Under the pieces are notes generated by a model. That model was not told where the DNA came from, did not search any database, and was given only the letters and a program-made list of their open reading frames with translations. From Gammaproteobacteria bacterium (GTDB lineage Bacteria; Pseudomonadota; Gammaproteobacteria; Steroidobacterales; Woeseiaceae): a stretch of DNA of 46,440 nt. The stretch covers positions 1 through 46,440 of the forward strand of contig JAADHU010000014.1 of NCBI GenBank assembly GCA_013151645.1. Direction: 5' to 3'. Both the position numbers and the translations under genes were made by a program. The stretch's first letter is position 1. Every line of letters begins with the position of its first letter. Of this stretch, positions 7,269 through 16,172 are shown in pieces.

Positions 7269-8036
7269 CTAAAGATCGAATTCCGCGATAACGGGTGTGT
7301 GGTCTGACGGCCGCTCCCAGGTTCTTGGTTCGCGGTCGACGTAGCACGCGCTACACTTTTCCGCTAACGCCGTACTGGCCAGAATCAGATCGATGCGCAG
7401 TCCGGCATTGCGCCGAAATCCCGCGGCGCGATAATCCCACCAGCTGAATACTTTCTCTTTCTGATCGAACTGCCGAAAAACATCGACCAGTCCCAAGCCG
7501 ATGATGTCGCGCAGGGCCCTGCGCTCGGCCGGGCTGCAGAGAATACCTTCCCCCCACTGTTCGGGGTTATGCACGTCGCGATCGTCGGGGGCGATATTGA
7601 AGTCGCCGAGGACGACAAGATACTCATGCGCTTTGAGTTCGGTGGTCAGAAACTCCTTCAGGGCCGCAAGCCACTCGAGTTTGTACTGGTACTTTTCGGA
7701 GCCGACGCTCTGACCATTCGGAATATACAGGTTGATTACGCGTACGCCATCGATGGTGGTCGCCAGGATACGGCGTTGCGGATCGTCGAAACCCGGGAAA
7801 TCGGTCAGCGGATCCGTCGGTGGCTGGCGGCTGGCGATGGCGACACCGTTGTACGTTTTCTGACCGCTGGCGATGGATTGATAGCCGTCTTCGGCGAACG
7901 CCTCGCTATCGAAAGCCTCGGTAACCTGCTTGATCTCCTGCAGTACCAGAACGTCCGGGGAGGCGCTGCGGAGCCACTCGCGTACGTGGCCAAGCCGAAC
8001 ATTCAGCGAGTTGACGTTCCATGTCGCGATTTTCAC
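7269..8036 (-). CDS. xthA: Exodeoxyribonuclease III
   Basis: The 255-residue protein begins MKIATWNVNSLNVRL and has VLVLQEIK with the metal-binding Glu, VINLYIPNGQSVGSEKY, VVLGDFNIAPDDRDVHNP with the catalytic Asp/Asn pair, GLRIDLIL and a C-terminal ERPSDHTPVIAEF with the catalytic Asp-His. This is the complete endonuclease/exonuclease/phosphatase fold of exonuclease III, which cleaves at abasic sites and removes nucleotides from 3' ends during base excision repair in the cytosol. Length is normal. The ATG overlaps the stop of the upstream oligopeptidase gene by 4 nt (ATGA), so both are probably in one transcript. Confidence 0.95.
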   Translation of the reverse strand: MKIATWNVNSLNVRLGHVREWLRSASPDVLVLQEIKQVTEAFDSEAFAEDGYQSIASGQKTYNGVAIASRQPPTDPLTDFPGFDDPQRRILATTIDGVRVINLYIPNGQSVGSEKYQYKLEWLAALKEFLTTELKAHEYLVVLGDFNIAPDDRDVHNPEQWGEGILCSPAERRALRDIIGLGLVDVFRQFDQKEKVFSWWDYRAAGFRRNAGLRIDLILASTALAEKCSACYVDREPRTWERPSDHTPVIAEFDL

Positions 8037-10057
8037 GCGGCCTTGCCGATCCCGCTGTGTCGAAGCAGCGCATCAAGCTGCGGCTTGCGGCCGCGGAAGG
8101 CGACAAAGGCATCCATGATGTCGCGACTGCCGCCGATTTCCAGGATTTCTTCGCGAAACCTCGTCGCCGTATTCGAATCGAACAAGCCGCTTTCCTCAAA
8201 CGCCGAGAAAGCATCGGCCGCCAGGACCTCGGCCCATTTGTAACTGTAATATCCGGCGGCATATCCACCGGCAAATATGTGCGAAAAGCTCATCGGAAAG
8301 CGGTTGAACTCAGGGTGTTGGATCAGTGCGACATCATCGCGTACCCGTTGCAACACTTCCATCGTGCGCGCTCCCTGATCCGCCTGATAGTCCGCGTGGA
8401 TACGGAAATCGAACAAAGCAAATTCCAGTTGCCTGAACATAGCGAGCGCGGCACCACACTTGCGGCTATCCAGAAGTCGGTCAAAAATATCTTCGGGCAG
8501 GGGCTCCCCGGTTTCGACATGCCGGGATGTCTTACTGAGAACCTCGTAGCTCCATGCAAAGTTTTCCATAAACTGGCTCGGTAACTCGACGGCATCCCAG
8601 GGCACACCGTTGATGCCGGCGACACTGGGGTAATCCACGCGCGTTAGCAGATGATGCAGCATGTGTCCGAATTCATGGAACAAGGTAATGACATCAACGT
8701 GGGTCAGCAGTGACACGCCGTCACTGTCCGGGGGTGGAAAATTGCACACGAGATAACCTACGGGTTCGATTTTCTCACCCGAAAGGTTCTTGCGAACGAC
8801 GCATTCGTCAATCCAGGCACCGCTTCTTTTGCCGCTGCGGGCAAACAGGTCGGTGTAGAAGCCGCCGATGAGCATTTCCTCGCTGTCATGCACTTCGAAG
8901 TATTGAACGGTCTCGTGCCAGCCAGGCACGGATTCAACGACCCGGAGCGTGACACCATAAAGCTGATTCGCAAGATCAAACAGACCCTTCTGCACGTGAT
9001 CGACCGGAAAATACCGACGCAGCAACTCATCGGATACCGAAAAACGTTCACACTTCAGTTTCTCGAGATAGTAGGACGTATCCCATGCCTGCAGCGGTTC
9101 GTCGGCCATTTCCCGCAGCGCTTCCAGTTCTGCTTCGGCGCCGGGCCGTGTTCTGTCGACAAGATTCGTCAGGAACTCGAGCACCTCGCCGGTCGTCGAC
9201 GCCATTTTGGTGGCCAGGGAGTAGTCGGCATAATTGTCGAAGCCCACCAGCCGGGCCAGCTTATGTCGAAGTGACAGAATCGTTTCGATGTTCTCGTGGT
9301 TGTCCCATTCCGGCTTTGTAGCGCGGTTCGATGCCCGCGTAGCCCACGCGGTGTAGAAAGTCTTGCGCAACTCGCGATCGTCTGCGTGGGTTACAACCGC
9401 CTGGTAGGTAGGGTAATCGAGCGTTAGCCACCAGCCCGCGTGTTCCTGCGCGGCGGCATCGGTTTTGGCGCGGTTCAGAACGGATGCTGGCAGGCCCGCA
9501 AGCACGCGCTCATCATCGACATGCAGATGCCACGCGTCAGTCGAGTCCTGCACATTTTGCTCAAAGAGCGCCTGCGTCAGTGCGAGTTGTTGTCTGGCTG
9601 CGCGGAACGCCTGTTTCTTTTCTGTGGAAAGCTCAACGCCGGCAAGACGAAAATCGCGCAGGGCATTGCTAACCACCGCCTGGCTCGCGGACGTCGCATC
9701 GTCCGGCATCGATTCCGAAATTTTTTCGAAGGCCCGTTGTAGTTTTGAGTTTTGTGATAACTCAGTGCCATGTGCGGTCAATAATGGCAGACAGGCATTG
9801 TAGGCATCACGCCAGCCAGGGTCGCCAAGCACGCTTTGCAAGTGGCCGACGGGCGACCATACCCTGCAGAGTTCATGGTCCATCTCTTCGAGTGGCGTGA
9901 CCAGGGAATCAAAACTTGTGGCGTCTGGACTATCAAGGAGTGCCGCGAGCTTTTGACGGTGCTCTGCGATAAGCTTTCGCAGTGCTGGCTCCGCGTGCTC
10001 GGGTGTCAGTTCTGCAAAGCGAGGTAACGCGGATGTGTCCAGTAATGGGTTGGTCAT
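8033..10057 (-). CDS. prlC: Oligopeptidase A (M3 family zinc metallopeptidase)
   Basis: From ATG 10057 the protein has 674 residues, normal for PrlC/OpdA. An AAGGAGG sits 12 nt upstream, favouring this start over an upstream one at 10096 that would add 13 unrelated residues. The zinc-binding motif LFHEFGHMLHH is present. Before it is YLVCNFPPPDSDG, and near the end are FSHIFAGGYAAGYYSYKWAEVLAADAF and GGSRDIMDAFVAFRGRKP, all characteristic of the M3A subfamily. The enzyme degrades signal peptides and other short peptides in the cytosol. Its stop overlaps the exonuclease III start. Downstream on the opposite strand, divergent glutathione reductase begins about 95 bp away, so the two promoters share this short region. 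Confidence 0.95.
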   Translation of the reverse strand: MTNPLLDTSALPRFAELTPEHAEPALRKLIAEHRQKLAALLDSPDATSFDSLVTPLEEMDHELCRVWSPVGHLQSVLGDPGWRDAYNACLPLLTAHGTELSQNSKLQRAFEKISESMPDDATSASQAVVSNALRDFRLAGVELSTEKKQAFRAARQQLALTQALFEQNVQDSTDAWHLHVDDERVLAGLPASVLNRAKTDAAAQEHAGWWLTLDYPTYQAVVTHADDRELRKTFYTAWATRASNRATKPEWDNHENIETILSLRHKLARLVGFDNYADYSLATKMASTTGEVLEFLTNLVDRTRPGAEAELEALREMADEPLQAWDTSYYLEKLKCERFSVSDELLRRYFPVDHVQKGLFDLANQLYGVTLRVVESVPGWHETVQYFEVHDSEEMLIGGFYTDLFARSGKRSGAWIDECVVRKNLSGEKIEPVGYLVCNFPPPDSDGVSLLTHVDVITLFHEFGHMLHHLLTRVDYPSVAGINGVPWDAVELPSQFMENFAWSYEVLSKTSRHVETGEPLPEDIFDRLLDSRKCGAALAMFRQLEFALFDFRIHADYQADQGARTMEVLQRVRDDVALIQHPEFNRFPMSFSHIFAGGYAAGYYSYKWAEVLAADAFSAFEESGLFDSNTATRFREEILEIGGSRDIMDAFVAFRGRKPQLDALLRHSGIGKAA

Positions 10058-10152
10058 AATGTTGGCGGCCCTCCTTGCGCTGCAGGATAGTATCACAGGA
10101 AACGGGCCTATCGGACCAGATTCGGCCCGGGCAAACAGGAGAGGACAGATTG

Positions 10153-11499
10153 GTGGGTGAACGTTTTGATCTGATTGTCATTGGCGGCGGCAGCGGCGGT
10201 CTCGCTCATGCTCAACGCGCAGCGGAGTACGGTGCAAAGGCGGCGGTAATCGAAAGTGCCCCGCTGGGCGGTACTTGCGTCAACGTTGGTTGCGTGCCGA
10301 AAAAAATCATGTGGTACGCCGCAGGTCACGCGCACCACGCAAAGCTTGCAGAGGACTTCGGCTTCGACATCGCGGTCACTCGTCACGACTGGGCCGCTTT
10401 GAAACAGCGGCGCGATGCTTACGTAAAGCGCCTGAATGGTATTTATGAAACCAACCTGGACAAGCGCGGCGTCACCTTGATTCGTGGCTATGGCCAGATC
10501 GTTGATCGTCACACGGTTCGTGTTGGCGAACAGAAACATACGGCCGACCGCCTCGTGATAGCGACCGGTGGCAAACCGATCGTGCCACACATTCACGGCG
10601 CCGAGTTCGGTATCACGTCCGATGGGTTCTTCGAGTTGGGTGATCGCCCAAAACGTGTTGCGCTCATTGGCAGCGGCTATATTGCTGTCGAGTTTGCGGG
10701 CATGTTCTCGGCACTGGGTTCCGATGTCACGATCCTGGTACGCAAAGACGGCGTACTGCGAAATTTCGATGCGCTGATGCGCGAGGAGTTACAGCAATCG
10801 TTTGTGCGCGAAAATATTCAGCTCGAAACAGGTGTCGTTCCGCATGCAATCGAAAAGTCCGACGACGGCCTTCGTTTGCATGCCGAGGACGGCCGTGAAT
10901 TCGGTGCTTACGATTGTATTGTGTGGGCGGTCGGTCGCGCACCGAACACCGAGGATCTGAACGCCGAGGGAGCGCTGCTCGAACTCGATGGCTACGGTTT
11001 CATACCGGTGGATGACTACCAGCAGACGAACGTGGAGAATATTTTCGCGCTGGGTGACGTAACCGGTAAAGATGCGTTGACACCGGTTGCCATTGCGGCG
11101 GGTCGCCGACTCGCAGACAGGCTGTATGGCGGCATGACAGATCGACGGCTCGAATATCACACCATTCCGTCAGTGGTTTTCAGCCATCCCCCCATCGGTT
11201 CGGTGGGCTTGACCGAGGATGAAGCGCGGCAGCAAAACGGCGACGAGGTGACGGTCTATACATCCCGCTTCTCACCAATGATGTATGCACTTGGCGAGCA
11301 TAAAGTGCCCTCGGCGATGAAGCTGATCACGGTGGGCGCCGACGAAAGAGTGGTCGGCTGTCATGTGATCGGCGACGGCGCCGACGAAATGATGCAGGGT
11401 TTTGCCGTCGCGGTGCGTATGGGGGCGACGAAAAAAGACTTCGATGACACGGTCGCCATTCACCCGACGAGCGCGGAAGAGCTTGTTACTATGCGGTGA
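10153..11499 (+). CDS. gor: Glutathione-disulfide reductase
   Basis: Starting at GTG 10153, after an AGGAGAGGA ribosome-binding stretch, the product is 448 residues, the normal Gor length. It has the FAD-binding [18 protein letters not shown], the redox-active disulfide [13 protein letters not shown], a second dinucleotide-binding [17 protein letters not shown] with a following VRKD that fits NADPH recognition, [10 protein letters not shown] at the FAD pyrimidine end, and the C-terminal HPTSAEEL with the catalytic His. It reduces oxidised glutathione with NADPH in the cytosol. Twenty-six in-frame upstream codons are probably untranslated. It ends in an 11-bp convergent overlap with aroE. Confidence 0.95.
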   Translation: MGERFDLIVIGGGSGGLAHAQRAAEYGAKAAVIESAPLGGTCVNVGCVPKKIMWYAAGHAHHAKLAEDFGFDIAVTRHDWAALKQRRDAYVKRLNGIYETNLDKRGVTLIRGYGQIVDRHTVRVGEQKHTADRLVIATGGKPIVPHIHGAEFGITSDGFFELGDRPKRVALIGSGYIAVEFAGMFSALGSDVTILVRKDGVLRNFDALMREELQQSFVRENIQLETGVVPHAIEKSDDGLRLHAEDGREFGAYDCIVWAVGRAPNTEDLNAEGALLELDGYGFIPVDDYQQTNVENIFALGDVTGKDALTPVAIAAGRRLADRLYGGMTDRRLEYHTIPSVVFSHPPIGSVGLTEDEARQQNGDEVTVYTSRFSPMMYALGEHKVPSAMKLITVGADERVVGCHVIGDGADEMMQGFAVAVRMGATKKDFDDTVAIHPTSAEELVTMR

Positions 11500-12319
11500 T
11501 GGTCAGCTGTTTGAGCACGGGCGCGGTGTCAGGCATTGTCCCTCGCCACAGCTTGAACGATTCGGCGGCCTGCTCTACCAGCATGCCCCAGCCCATCACC
11601 GAACGAGCGGCGCCGTGGGCGGCCGCCCACTGGCTAAAAGGCGTCGGGTTCAGGCCGTAGGACAAATCGTAGCACTGCGTGAGCGCGCTTACGGCCTCTT
11701 CGGGGTAGGGTGGTATTTGCCCCTTAAGTCCCGCGGAGGTTGCGTTGATGATCAATTGGTATTCGGTACCACTGAAATCGTCTTCGAAGCGACAGGCGGT
11801 GACGGGTCCCCAGGCGCCAAAGTGATCCGCCAGGCCCGTTGCGCGCGATAGCGTGCGGTTGGCGATGGTGATCGACGCTGGTTTGGCGGTGAGCAACGGC
11901 TGCACAATGCCGCGCGTCGCCCCGCCCGCGCCGAGAATCAGAATGTTGGATTCTTCGAGCCGCAGGCCCAGGTTTTGCTGCAGGTCACGCATTAGTCCAA
12001 CACCGTCGGTGTTGTCACCAAAAATCGCATCGTTATCGAAAACGAGCGTATTGACCGCGCCCGCACTGCTGGCGCGGTCGCTGAGTGTATCGGCCAGGCG
12101 AGCGGCCTCACCTTTGTGTGGCACGGTCACGTTGAGGCCCTTGCCGCCGGTGCGCTGAAATTGTCGCACCGCACTTTCGAGTTTTTCGGGCGGTACCTGC
12201 AACAATTCGTATTGGATATTCTGCGCTGTCTGTAATGCGAACAGCCGATGAATGACGGGCGAGCGACTGTGGGACACGGGGTAACCCATCACGCCGTAGC
12301 GATCCACGCTGCTCACCAT
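11489..12319 (-). CDS. aroE: Shikimate 5-dehydrogenase
   Basis: The 276-residue protein starts [20 protein letters not shown], whose SHSRS binds shikimate. [11 protein letters not shown] carries the catalytic Lys, DNTDGVGL carries the catalytic Asp, and [15 protein letters not shown] with IANRTLSRA forms the NADP-binding turn. It reduces 3-dehydroshikimate to shikimate in aromatic amino acid synthesis. An in-frame extension upstream to 12361 would overlap hemB and adds nothing conserved, so the ATG at 12319 is chosen; it lies 7 nt after the hemB stop. Together hemB-aroE form a minus-strand pair. The 3' end overlaps convergently with gor by 11 bp. Confidence 0.95.
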   Translation of the reverse strand: MVSSVDRYGVMGYPVSHSRSPVIHRLFALQTAQNIQYELLQVPPEKLESAVRQFQRTGGKGLNVTVPHKGEAARLADTLSDRASSAGAVNTLVFDNDAIFGDNTDGVGLMRDLQQNLGLRLEESNILILGAGGATRGIVQPLLTAKPASITIANRTLSRATGLADHFGAWGPVTACRFEDDFSGTEYQLIINATSAGLKGQIPPYPEEAVSALTQCYDLSYGLNPTPFSQWAAAHGAARSVMGWGMLVEQAAESFKLWRGTMPDTAPVLKQLTITA

Positions 12320-12326
12320 CCGTTGT

Positions 12327-13346
<1,020 letters not shown>

Positions 13347-13389
13347 CTATAAGAAAGCTTGGATTTTCGCTGTATTTCGGTAGGGTTTC

Positions 13390-13415
13390 CACGCCTGAAT
13401 CACAAAAAGTCGAAT
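13390..13415 (+). promoter_or_regulatory. Candidate ECF sigma-dependent promoter for the sigma gene
   Basis: CACGCCTG at 13390-13397 is followed after exactly 12 nt by TCGAAT (13410-13415), 38 nt before the sigma factor ATG. The same arrangement recurs before the HvfA-like gene at 14724-14749 (CACGCCTG-N12-TCAAAA, 40 nt before its ATG). An ECF factor often recognises its own promoter and that of its target. The assignment rests on two examples only. Confidence 0.4.
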
Positions 13416-13453
13416 ATCGGGTAATAATTTTCGCAGAGGGTAGGTCTTCTCGT

Positions 13454-13966
13454 ATGAACAGCAGCTATGCGCACGATGCTCGAACCGGGCGCTTTAACCG
13501 GCTCGTTGGCGTGCTACACAAGGATATGTACCGCTATGCGGCCTGGCTGAGCCGGGATCCGAGTATCGCCGAAGAGGTTGTTCAGGAAGCGTTAATGCGA
13601 GCCTGGAAGTCGCTGGATGCACTTCGGGAGGATGACGCCGCCAAGCAATGGCTGATGACGATTGTTCGCCGTGAAAATGCGCGCTATTTCGAGAGAAAAC
13701 GGCTCGAAACGGTGGACATCGACAGTTTGACGCCCGCACAGGCGGCCATGCTCGTCGAAGGGGACGATGCGGAGCTGAATTTGCTTCGAGAGGCCATTTA
13801 CAGACTCGACGACGATTATCGCGAACCGCTGGTGTTACAGGTCCTGATGGGGCACAGCACCCGGGAGATCGCGGAGTTGATGGGAATTAAGCCGGGTGCC
13901 GTGCTGACACGATTGCACCGGGCACGCCACAAGCTGAAAGCGGTGGTAGATGAAGCGGAAGTATGA
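13454..13966 (+). CDS. ECF-type RNA polymerase sigma factor
   Basis: The 170-residue protein has sigma region 2 (residues about 10-78, with DMYRYAAWLSRDPSIAEEVV and QEALMRAWKSLD) and region 4 (about 115-165, with LRLDD-type YRLDDDYREPLVLQVLMGH and a helix-turn-helix at TREIAELMGIKPGAVLTRLH). Regions 1 and 3 are absent, as in extracytoplasmic-function sigma factors. It redirects RNA polymerase to a small set of promoters. The next gene, overlapping by 4 nt, encodes a ZAS-type membrane anti-sigma factor that should hold it inactive until a signal arrives. An HvfA-like metallophore precursor follows, which is its likely target. A motif shared by both upstream regions supports autoregulation. Confidence 0.93.
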   Translation: MNSSYAHDARTGRFNRLVGVLHKDMYRYAAWLSRDPSIAEEVVQEALMRAWKSLDALREDDAAKQWLMTIVRRENARYFERKRLETVDIDSLTPAQAAMLVEGDDAELNLLREAIYRLDDDYREPLVLQVLMGHSTREIAELMGIKPGAVLTRLHRARHKLKAVVDEAEV

Positions 13967-14706
13967 ACTTTACGGGATTGGGTATGAACTGTAACGACTA
14001 CAAACAAGCCATTGCAGCAGAGCCGTCGGAGTGTTTCGACGGTGGTGCCGCACACGCATCTGCTTGTACGTCCTGCCGCTCGTATCGCGATGAAATTCGC
14101 GCATTCGATGACAAGATTGCGCTTGCGTTGACGATCGGGACCCCGGAACTGAAAATGCCGGAGCTGGCGCCAGTCGAGGCGGACTCGAAGGTCGTCAACC
14201 TGCCGTTCGGAGGCAAAGGCCGTCTTACGACACCCGCATGGCTGGGCATTGCGGCAAGTCTTGCGATTGCTGTCGTTTTTTCTGCGCGGATGCTCGGCGG
14301 TGGCGAGGAATTCGCTTCACTGGCCGAAGAGGTGGTCGCACATCTCGATCACGAGCCGCAGGCTTTGCGCGTCCTTACGGCGCCGGTGTCAGCGCGGACG
14401 TTGAATAATGTGGTCAGCCCGGATATTGCCGACGTCGGTGGTTTCGGCTTGATTACCTATGCACGCACTTGCGTCATCAATGGCAGGTCGGTACCACACC
14501 TGGTTATCCAGGGTGCGCGAGGTCCGATCACCCTGCTGCTAATGCCGGATGAGGCAATCGACGTTGCGACGCCTTTGCAGGGCGAAGGAATCAAGGGTGT
14601 CATTCTGCCGATTGGCCATGGAAGTATCGCGATTATCGGCGATCGTGACGAGGTGCTCGAACAATACGAACAACAGATCATTGACTCAGTGAAGTGGAGT
14701 ACTTAA
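13963..14706 (+). CDS. Membrane-anchored ZAS-type anti-sigma factor (DUF3379-like)
   Basis: The 247-residue protein overlaps the sigma gene by 4 nt. Its N-terminus carries H31-x3-C35-x2-C38 (HASACTSC), the zinc-binding ZAS motif of anti-sigma factors, with another Cys at 10 and 24. A single membrane segment lies near residues 88-108 (AWLGIAASLAIAVVFSARM). The remaining 140 residues would be periplasmic and include YARTCVINGRSVPHLVIQG and GPITLLLMPDE. Length and layout fit the DUF3379 family found next to ECF sigma genes. I infer that the periplasmic part senses a signal, perhaps metal or envelope stress, and that the cytoplasmic ZAS domain releases the sigma factor. A downstream ATG at 13984 would still keep the ZAS motif. 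Confidence 0.8.
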   Translation: MNFTGLGMNCNDYKQAIAAEPSECFDGGAAHASACTSCRSYRDEIRAFDDKIALALTIGTPELKMPELAPVEADSKVVNLPFGGKGRLTTPAWLGIAASLAIAVVFSARMLGGGEEFASLAEEVVAHLDHEPQALRVLTAPVSARTLNNVVSPDIADVGGFGLITYARTCVINGRSVPHLVIQGARGPITLLLMPDEAIDVATPLQGEGIKGVILPIGHGSIAIIGDRDEVLEQYEQQIIDSVKWST

Positions 14707-14723
14707 CTTAGGTCATTGAATTT

Positions 14724-14749
14724 CACGCCTGGCGACAGGCAAATCAAAA
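14724..14749 (+). promoter_or_regulatory. Candidate ECF sigma-dependent promoter for the HvfA-like gene
   Basis: CACGCCTG (14724-14731), 12 nt, then TCAAAA (14744-14749) repeats the layout found before the sigma gene. It lies 40 nt before the ATG, a normal distance for a promoter with a short leader. It suggests the precursor has its own sigma-controlled transcript in addition to any read-through. Confidence 0.4.
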
Positions 14750-14765
14750 TGCCCGGCTTGGGCAT
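14749..14765 (+). other. Hairpin in the leader of the HvfA-like gene
   Basis: ATGCCC (14749-14754) and GGGCAT (14760-14765) form a 6-bp stem around a 5-nt loop, ending 24 nt before the start codon. There is no T-run, so it is not a terminator. It could stabilise the leader of a highly expressed small mRNA, or be an operator. Confidence 0.45.
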
Positions 14766-14789
14766 GCAAACCAGAGGTAGGAGATAGAG

Positions 14790-15275
14790 ATGTCTGACAA
14801 GCAAGTAGCAAAAGCAGTCGCAGCAGCAGTAGGTACCGCATTGGCTGGATCGTTTGCAGTATCGAGCGTTGCAAGCGCTGATACTGGTGCTAGCCCGTTT
14901 GCAATGACCACGCTGAGTGCCGGCTATATGCTGGGTGCCGGTGAAGGTTCTTGTGGCGAAGGTAAGTGTGGTGGCGATAAAGACAGTGGCTCTGACGGCG
15001 ACAAGGGCGGAGAAGGCTCTTGTGGCGGTGATAAGGGCGACAAGTCAGCAGAAGGTTCTTGTGGCGGCGACAAAGGCGACAAGGCGGCTGAAGGTTCTTG
15101 TGGCGGTGACAAAGGCGACAAGGCGGCCGAAGGTTCTTGTGGCGGCGACAAAGGCGACAAGGCTGCCGAAGGTTCTTGTGGCGGCGACAAAGGCGACAAG
15201 GCCGCAGAAGGTTCTTGTGGCGGCGACAAGGGTGACAAGGCTGCCGAAGGTTCTTGTGGCGGTGACAAGGGCTAA
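14790..15275 (+). CDS. hvfA: HvfA-family RiPP metallophore precursor with tandem EGSCG core repeats
   Basis: The 161-residue precursor follows a strong GGTAGGAGA ribosome-binding site. Residues 1-30 form a signal peptide ending in SVASA, then comes the family-typical leader GASPFAMTTLSAGYML. The rest is a low-complexity core: EGSCG (52-56), EGKCG (57-61), a spacer, and then a 13-residue unit EGSCGGDKGDKAA repeated six times (first copy ending SA) plus a partial copy. That gives nine cysteines, each in an EG(S/K)CG context. In Haemophilus HvfA, EGKCG cysteines are converted by a DUF692 iron enzyme with a DUF2063 partner into copper-binding oxazolone/thioamide groups. I infer a similar secreted, copper-buffering peptide here. 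No maturation enzyme is encoded in the window. The ECF sigma/anti-sigma pair lies directly upstream and a terminator directly downstream. Confidence 0.87.
   Translation: MSDKQVAKAVAAAVGTALAGSFAVSSVASADTGASPFAMTTLSAGYMLGAGEGSCGEGKCGGDKDSGSDGDKGGEGSCGGDKGDKSAEGSCGGDKGDKAAEGSCGGDKGDKAAEGSCGGDKGDKAAEGSCGGDKGDKAAEGSCGGDKGDKAAEGSCGGDKG
15012..15272 (+). repeat. 39-bp tandem repeat coding the EGSCGGDKGDKAA units
   Basis: Six full 39-bp units and one 27-bp partial unit run head to tail in the 3' half of the HvfA-like gene. The units differ at several third codon positions (GGC/GGT, AAA/AAG, GAT/GAC and all four Ala codons), yet only the first differs in protein (Ser in place of Ala). The EGSCG codons are almost invariant. 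This pattern points to selection on the peptide rather than only recent duplication. Confidence 0.95.
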
Positions 15276-15347
15276 CTAGAAGACAAAGGCGCTTGAGGGC
15301 AAGTACGACGGTTTTGTAGAAGAACCTGAGTCTGGCCTGAGCCAGAA

Positions 15348-15376
15348 AGCCCGTGGGAGACCGCGGGCTTTTTTTT
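15348..15376 (+). terminator. Intrinsic terminator after the HvfA-like gene
   Basis: AGCCCGTGG (15348-15356) pairs with CCGCGGGCT (15361-15369) through nine base pairs including one wobble, closed by a GAGA tetraloop and followed by eight T residues. It lies 72 nt after the stop codon and ends the sigma/anti-sigma/precursor unit before tag. Confidence 0.92.
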
Positions 15377-15474
15377 GCCTGCGTGTTGCCAATCTATCCG
15401 AAACCGACCGTTTATGGACGCCCGTGCACCCCGCAAATTGATATGCTCATCGATGATCAAAGAGGGGGGTTGCG

Positions 15475-16077
15475 ATGACCAGGAAAATAAAACGATGCGG
15501 CTGGGCTGAGAGTGCCAGCCTCGATTACATTCAATACCACGATACGGAGTGGGGCGTGCCGGTTAACAACGATCGTACGCAGTTTGAATTCTTGATTCTC
15601 GAAGGCGCTCAGGCCGGATTGAGCTGGTCGACGATTCTGAACAAGCGCGCCGGTTATCGAAAATGCTTCGCTGAATTCGATCCTGAGAAGGTCGCTCGTT
15701 TCACGCAAAAACGCATTGACAAAATACTTCTCGATTCGGGCATCGTGCGTAACAAGCTCAAAGTTCACTCGGCCGTCTCCAACGCGAAGTTGTTCCTGAA
15801 GGTTCAGGAGGAGTTTGATGGTTTCAGTAACTATATTTGGGGCTTTGTCGATCACAAACCGAAACAAAACCGCTTTAGAAGCGGAGCAGACGTTCCGGCG
15901 ACATCAGCGGAATCCGATGCGATGAGCAAGGATATGAAAAAGCGCGGTTTCAAATTCGTGGGCAGCACCATCCTCTATGCGCACATGCAGGCGACCGGCA
16001 TGGTGAACGATCATGTGACCGATTGTTTCCGACATCGACCCTGCAAAAGCCTGGCCAAAAACCTCCGATGGAAATAG
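15475..16077 (+). CDS. tag: DNA-3-methyladenine glycosylase I
   Basis: The 200-residue protein has the Tag features: CGWAESASLDYIQYHDTEWG at the N-terminus, FEFLILEGAQAGLSWSTIL, NKRAGYRKCFAEFDPEKVA, and the C-terminal FVGSTILYAHMQATGMVNDH with DCFRH. Zinc-snap ligands are Cys8 and His21 at the front with His and Cys of NDHVTDC at the back. It removes 3-methyladenine from alkylated DNA by cutting the glycosidic bond. An AGAGGGGGG ribosome-binding stretch precedes the ATG. The gene is transcribed separately from the HvfA-like gene because a terminator lies between them. A short inverted repeat follows its stop. Confidence 0.95.
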   Translation: MTRKIKRCGWAESASLDYIQYHDTEWGVPVNNDRTQFEFLILEGAQAGLSWSTILNKRAGYRKCFAEFDPEKVARFTQKRIDKILLDSGIVRNKLKVHSAVSNAKLFLKVQEEFDGFSNYIWGFVDHKPKQNRFRSGADVPATSAESDAMSKDMKKRGFKFVGSTILYAHMQATGMVNDHVTDCFRHRPCKSLAKNLRWK

Positions 16078-16110
16078 CTTTGCCGATAGGTAACTGAACA
16101 TGACAGTCGC

Positions 16111-16125
16111 GCTGTTTCGAACAGC
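16111..16125. other. 15-bp inverted repeat between tag and the GNAT gene
   Basis: GCTGTT and AACAGC flank the three bases TCG, making a perfect 6-bp-arm dyad 34 nt after the tag stop and about 48 nt before the acetyltransferase ATG. It lacks a following T-run, so terminator function is weak. It may instead be an operator. Confidence 0.45.
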
Positions 16126-16172
16126 AAAGTTCATGATATATTTCGTTGATCGCCCTTGATGTTCAACCCACT

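Noticed and set aside
14917-15279. Open frames in the other frames of the HvfA-like repeat (plus strand 14917-15279 and minus strand 14924-15268, the latter a Pro/Ser/Leu repeat)
   Set aside because: They exist because the 39-bp repeat lacks stops in several frames. Third-position variation follows the frame of the HvfA-like gene, and only that frame has a signal peptide and ribosome-binding site.
16111-16125. LexA-like box CTGTTTCGAACAG near tag
   Set aside because: LexA sites of gammaproteobacteria have CTGT-N8-ACAG; here the spacing is only five bases, so I keep it as an unnamed inverted repeat.
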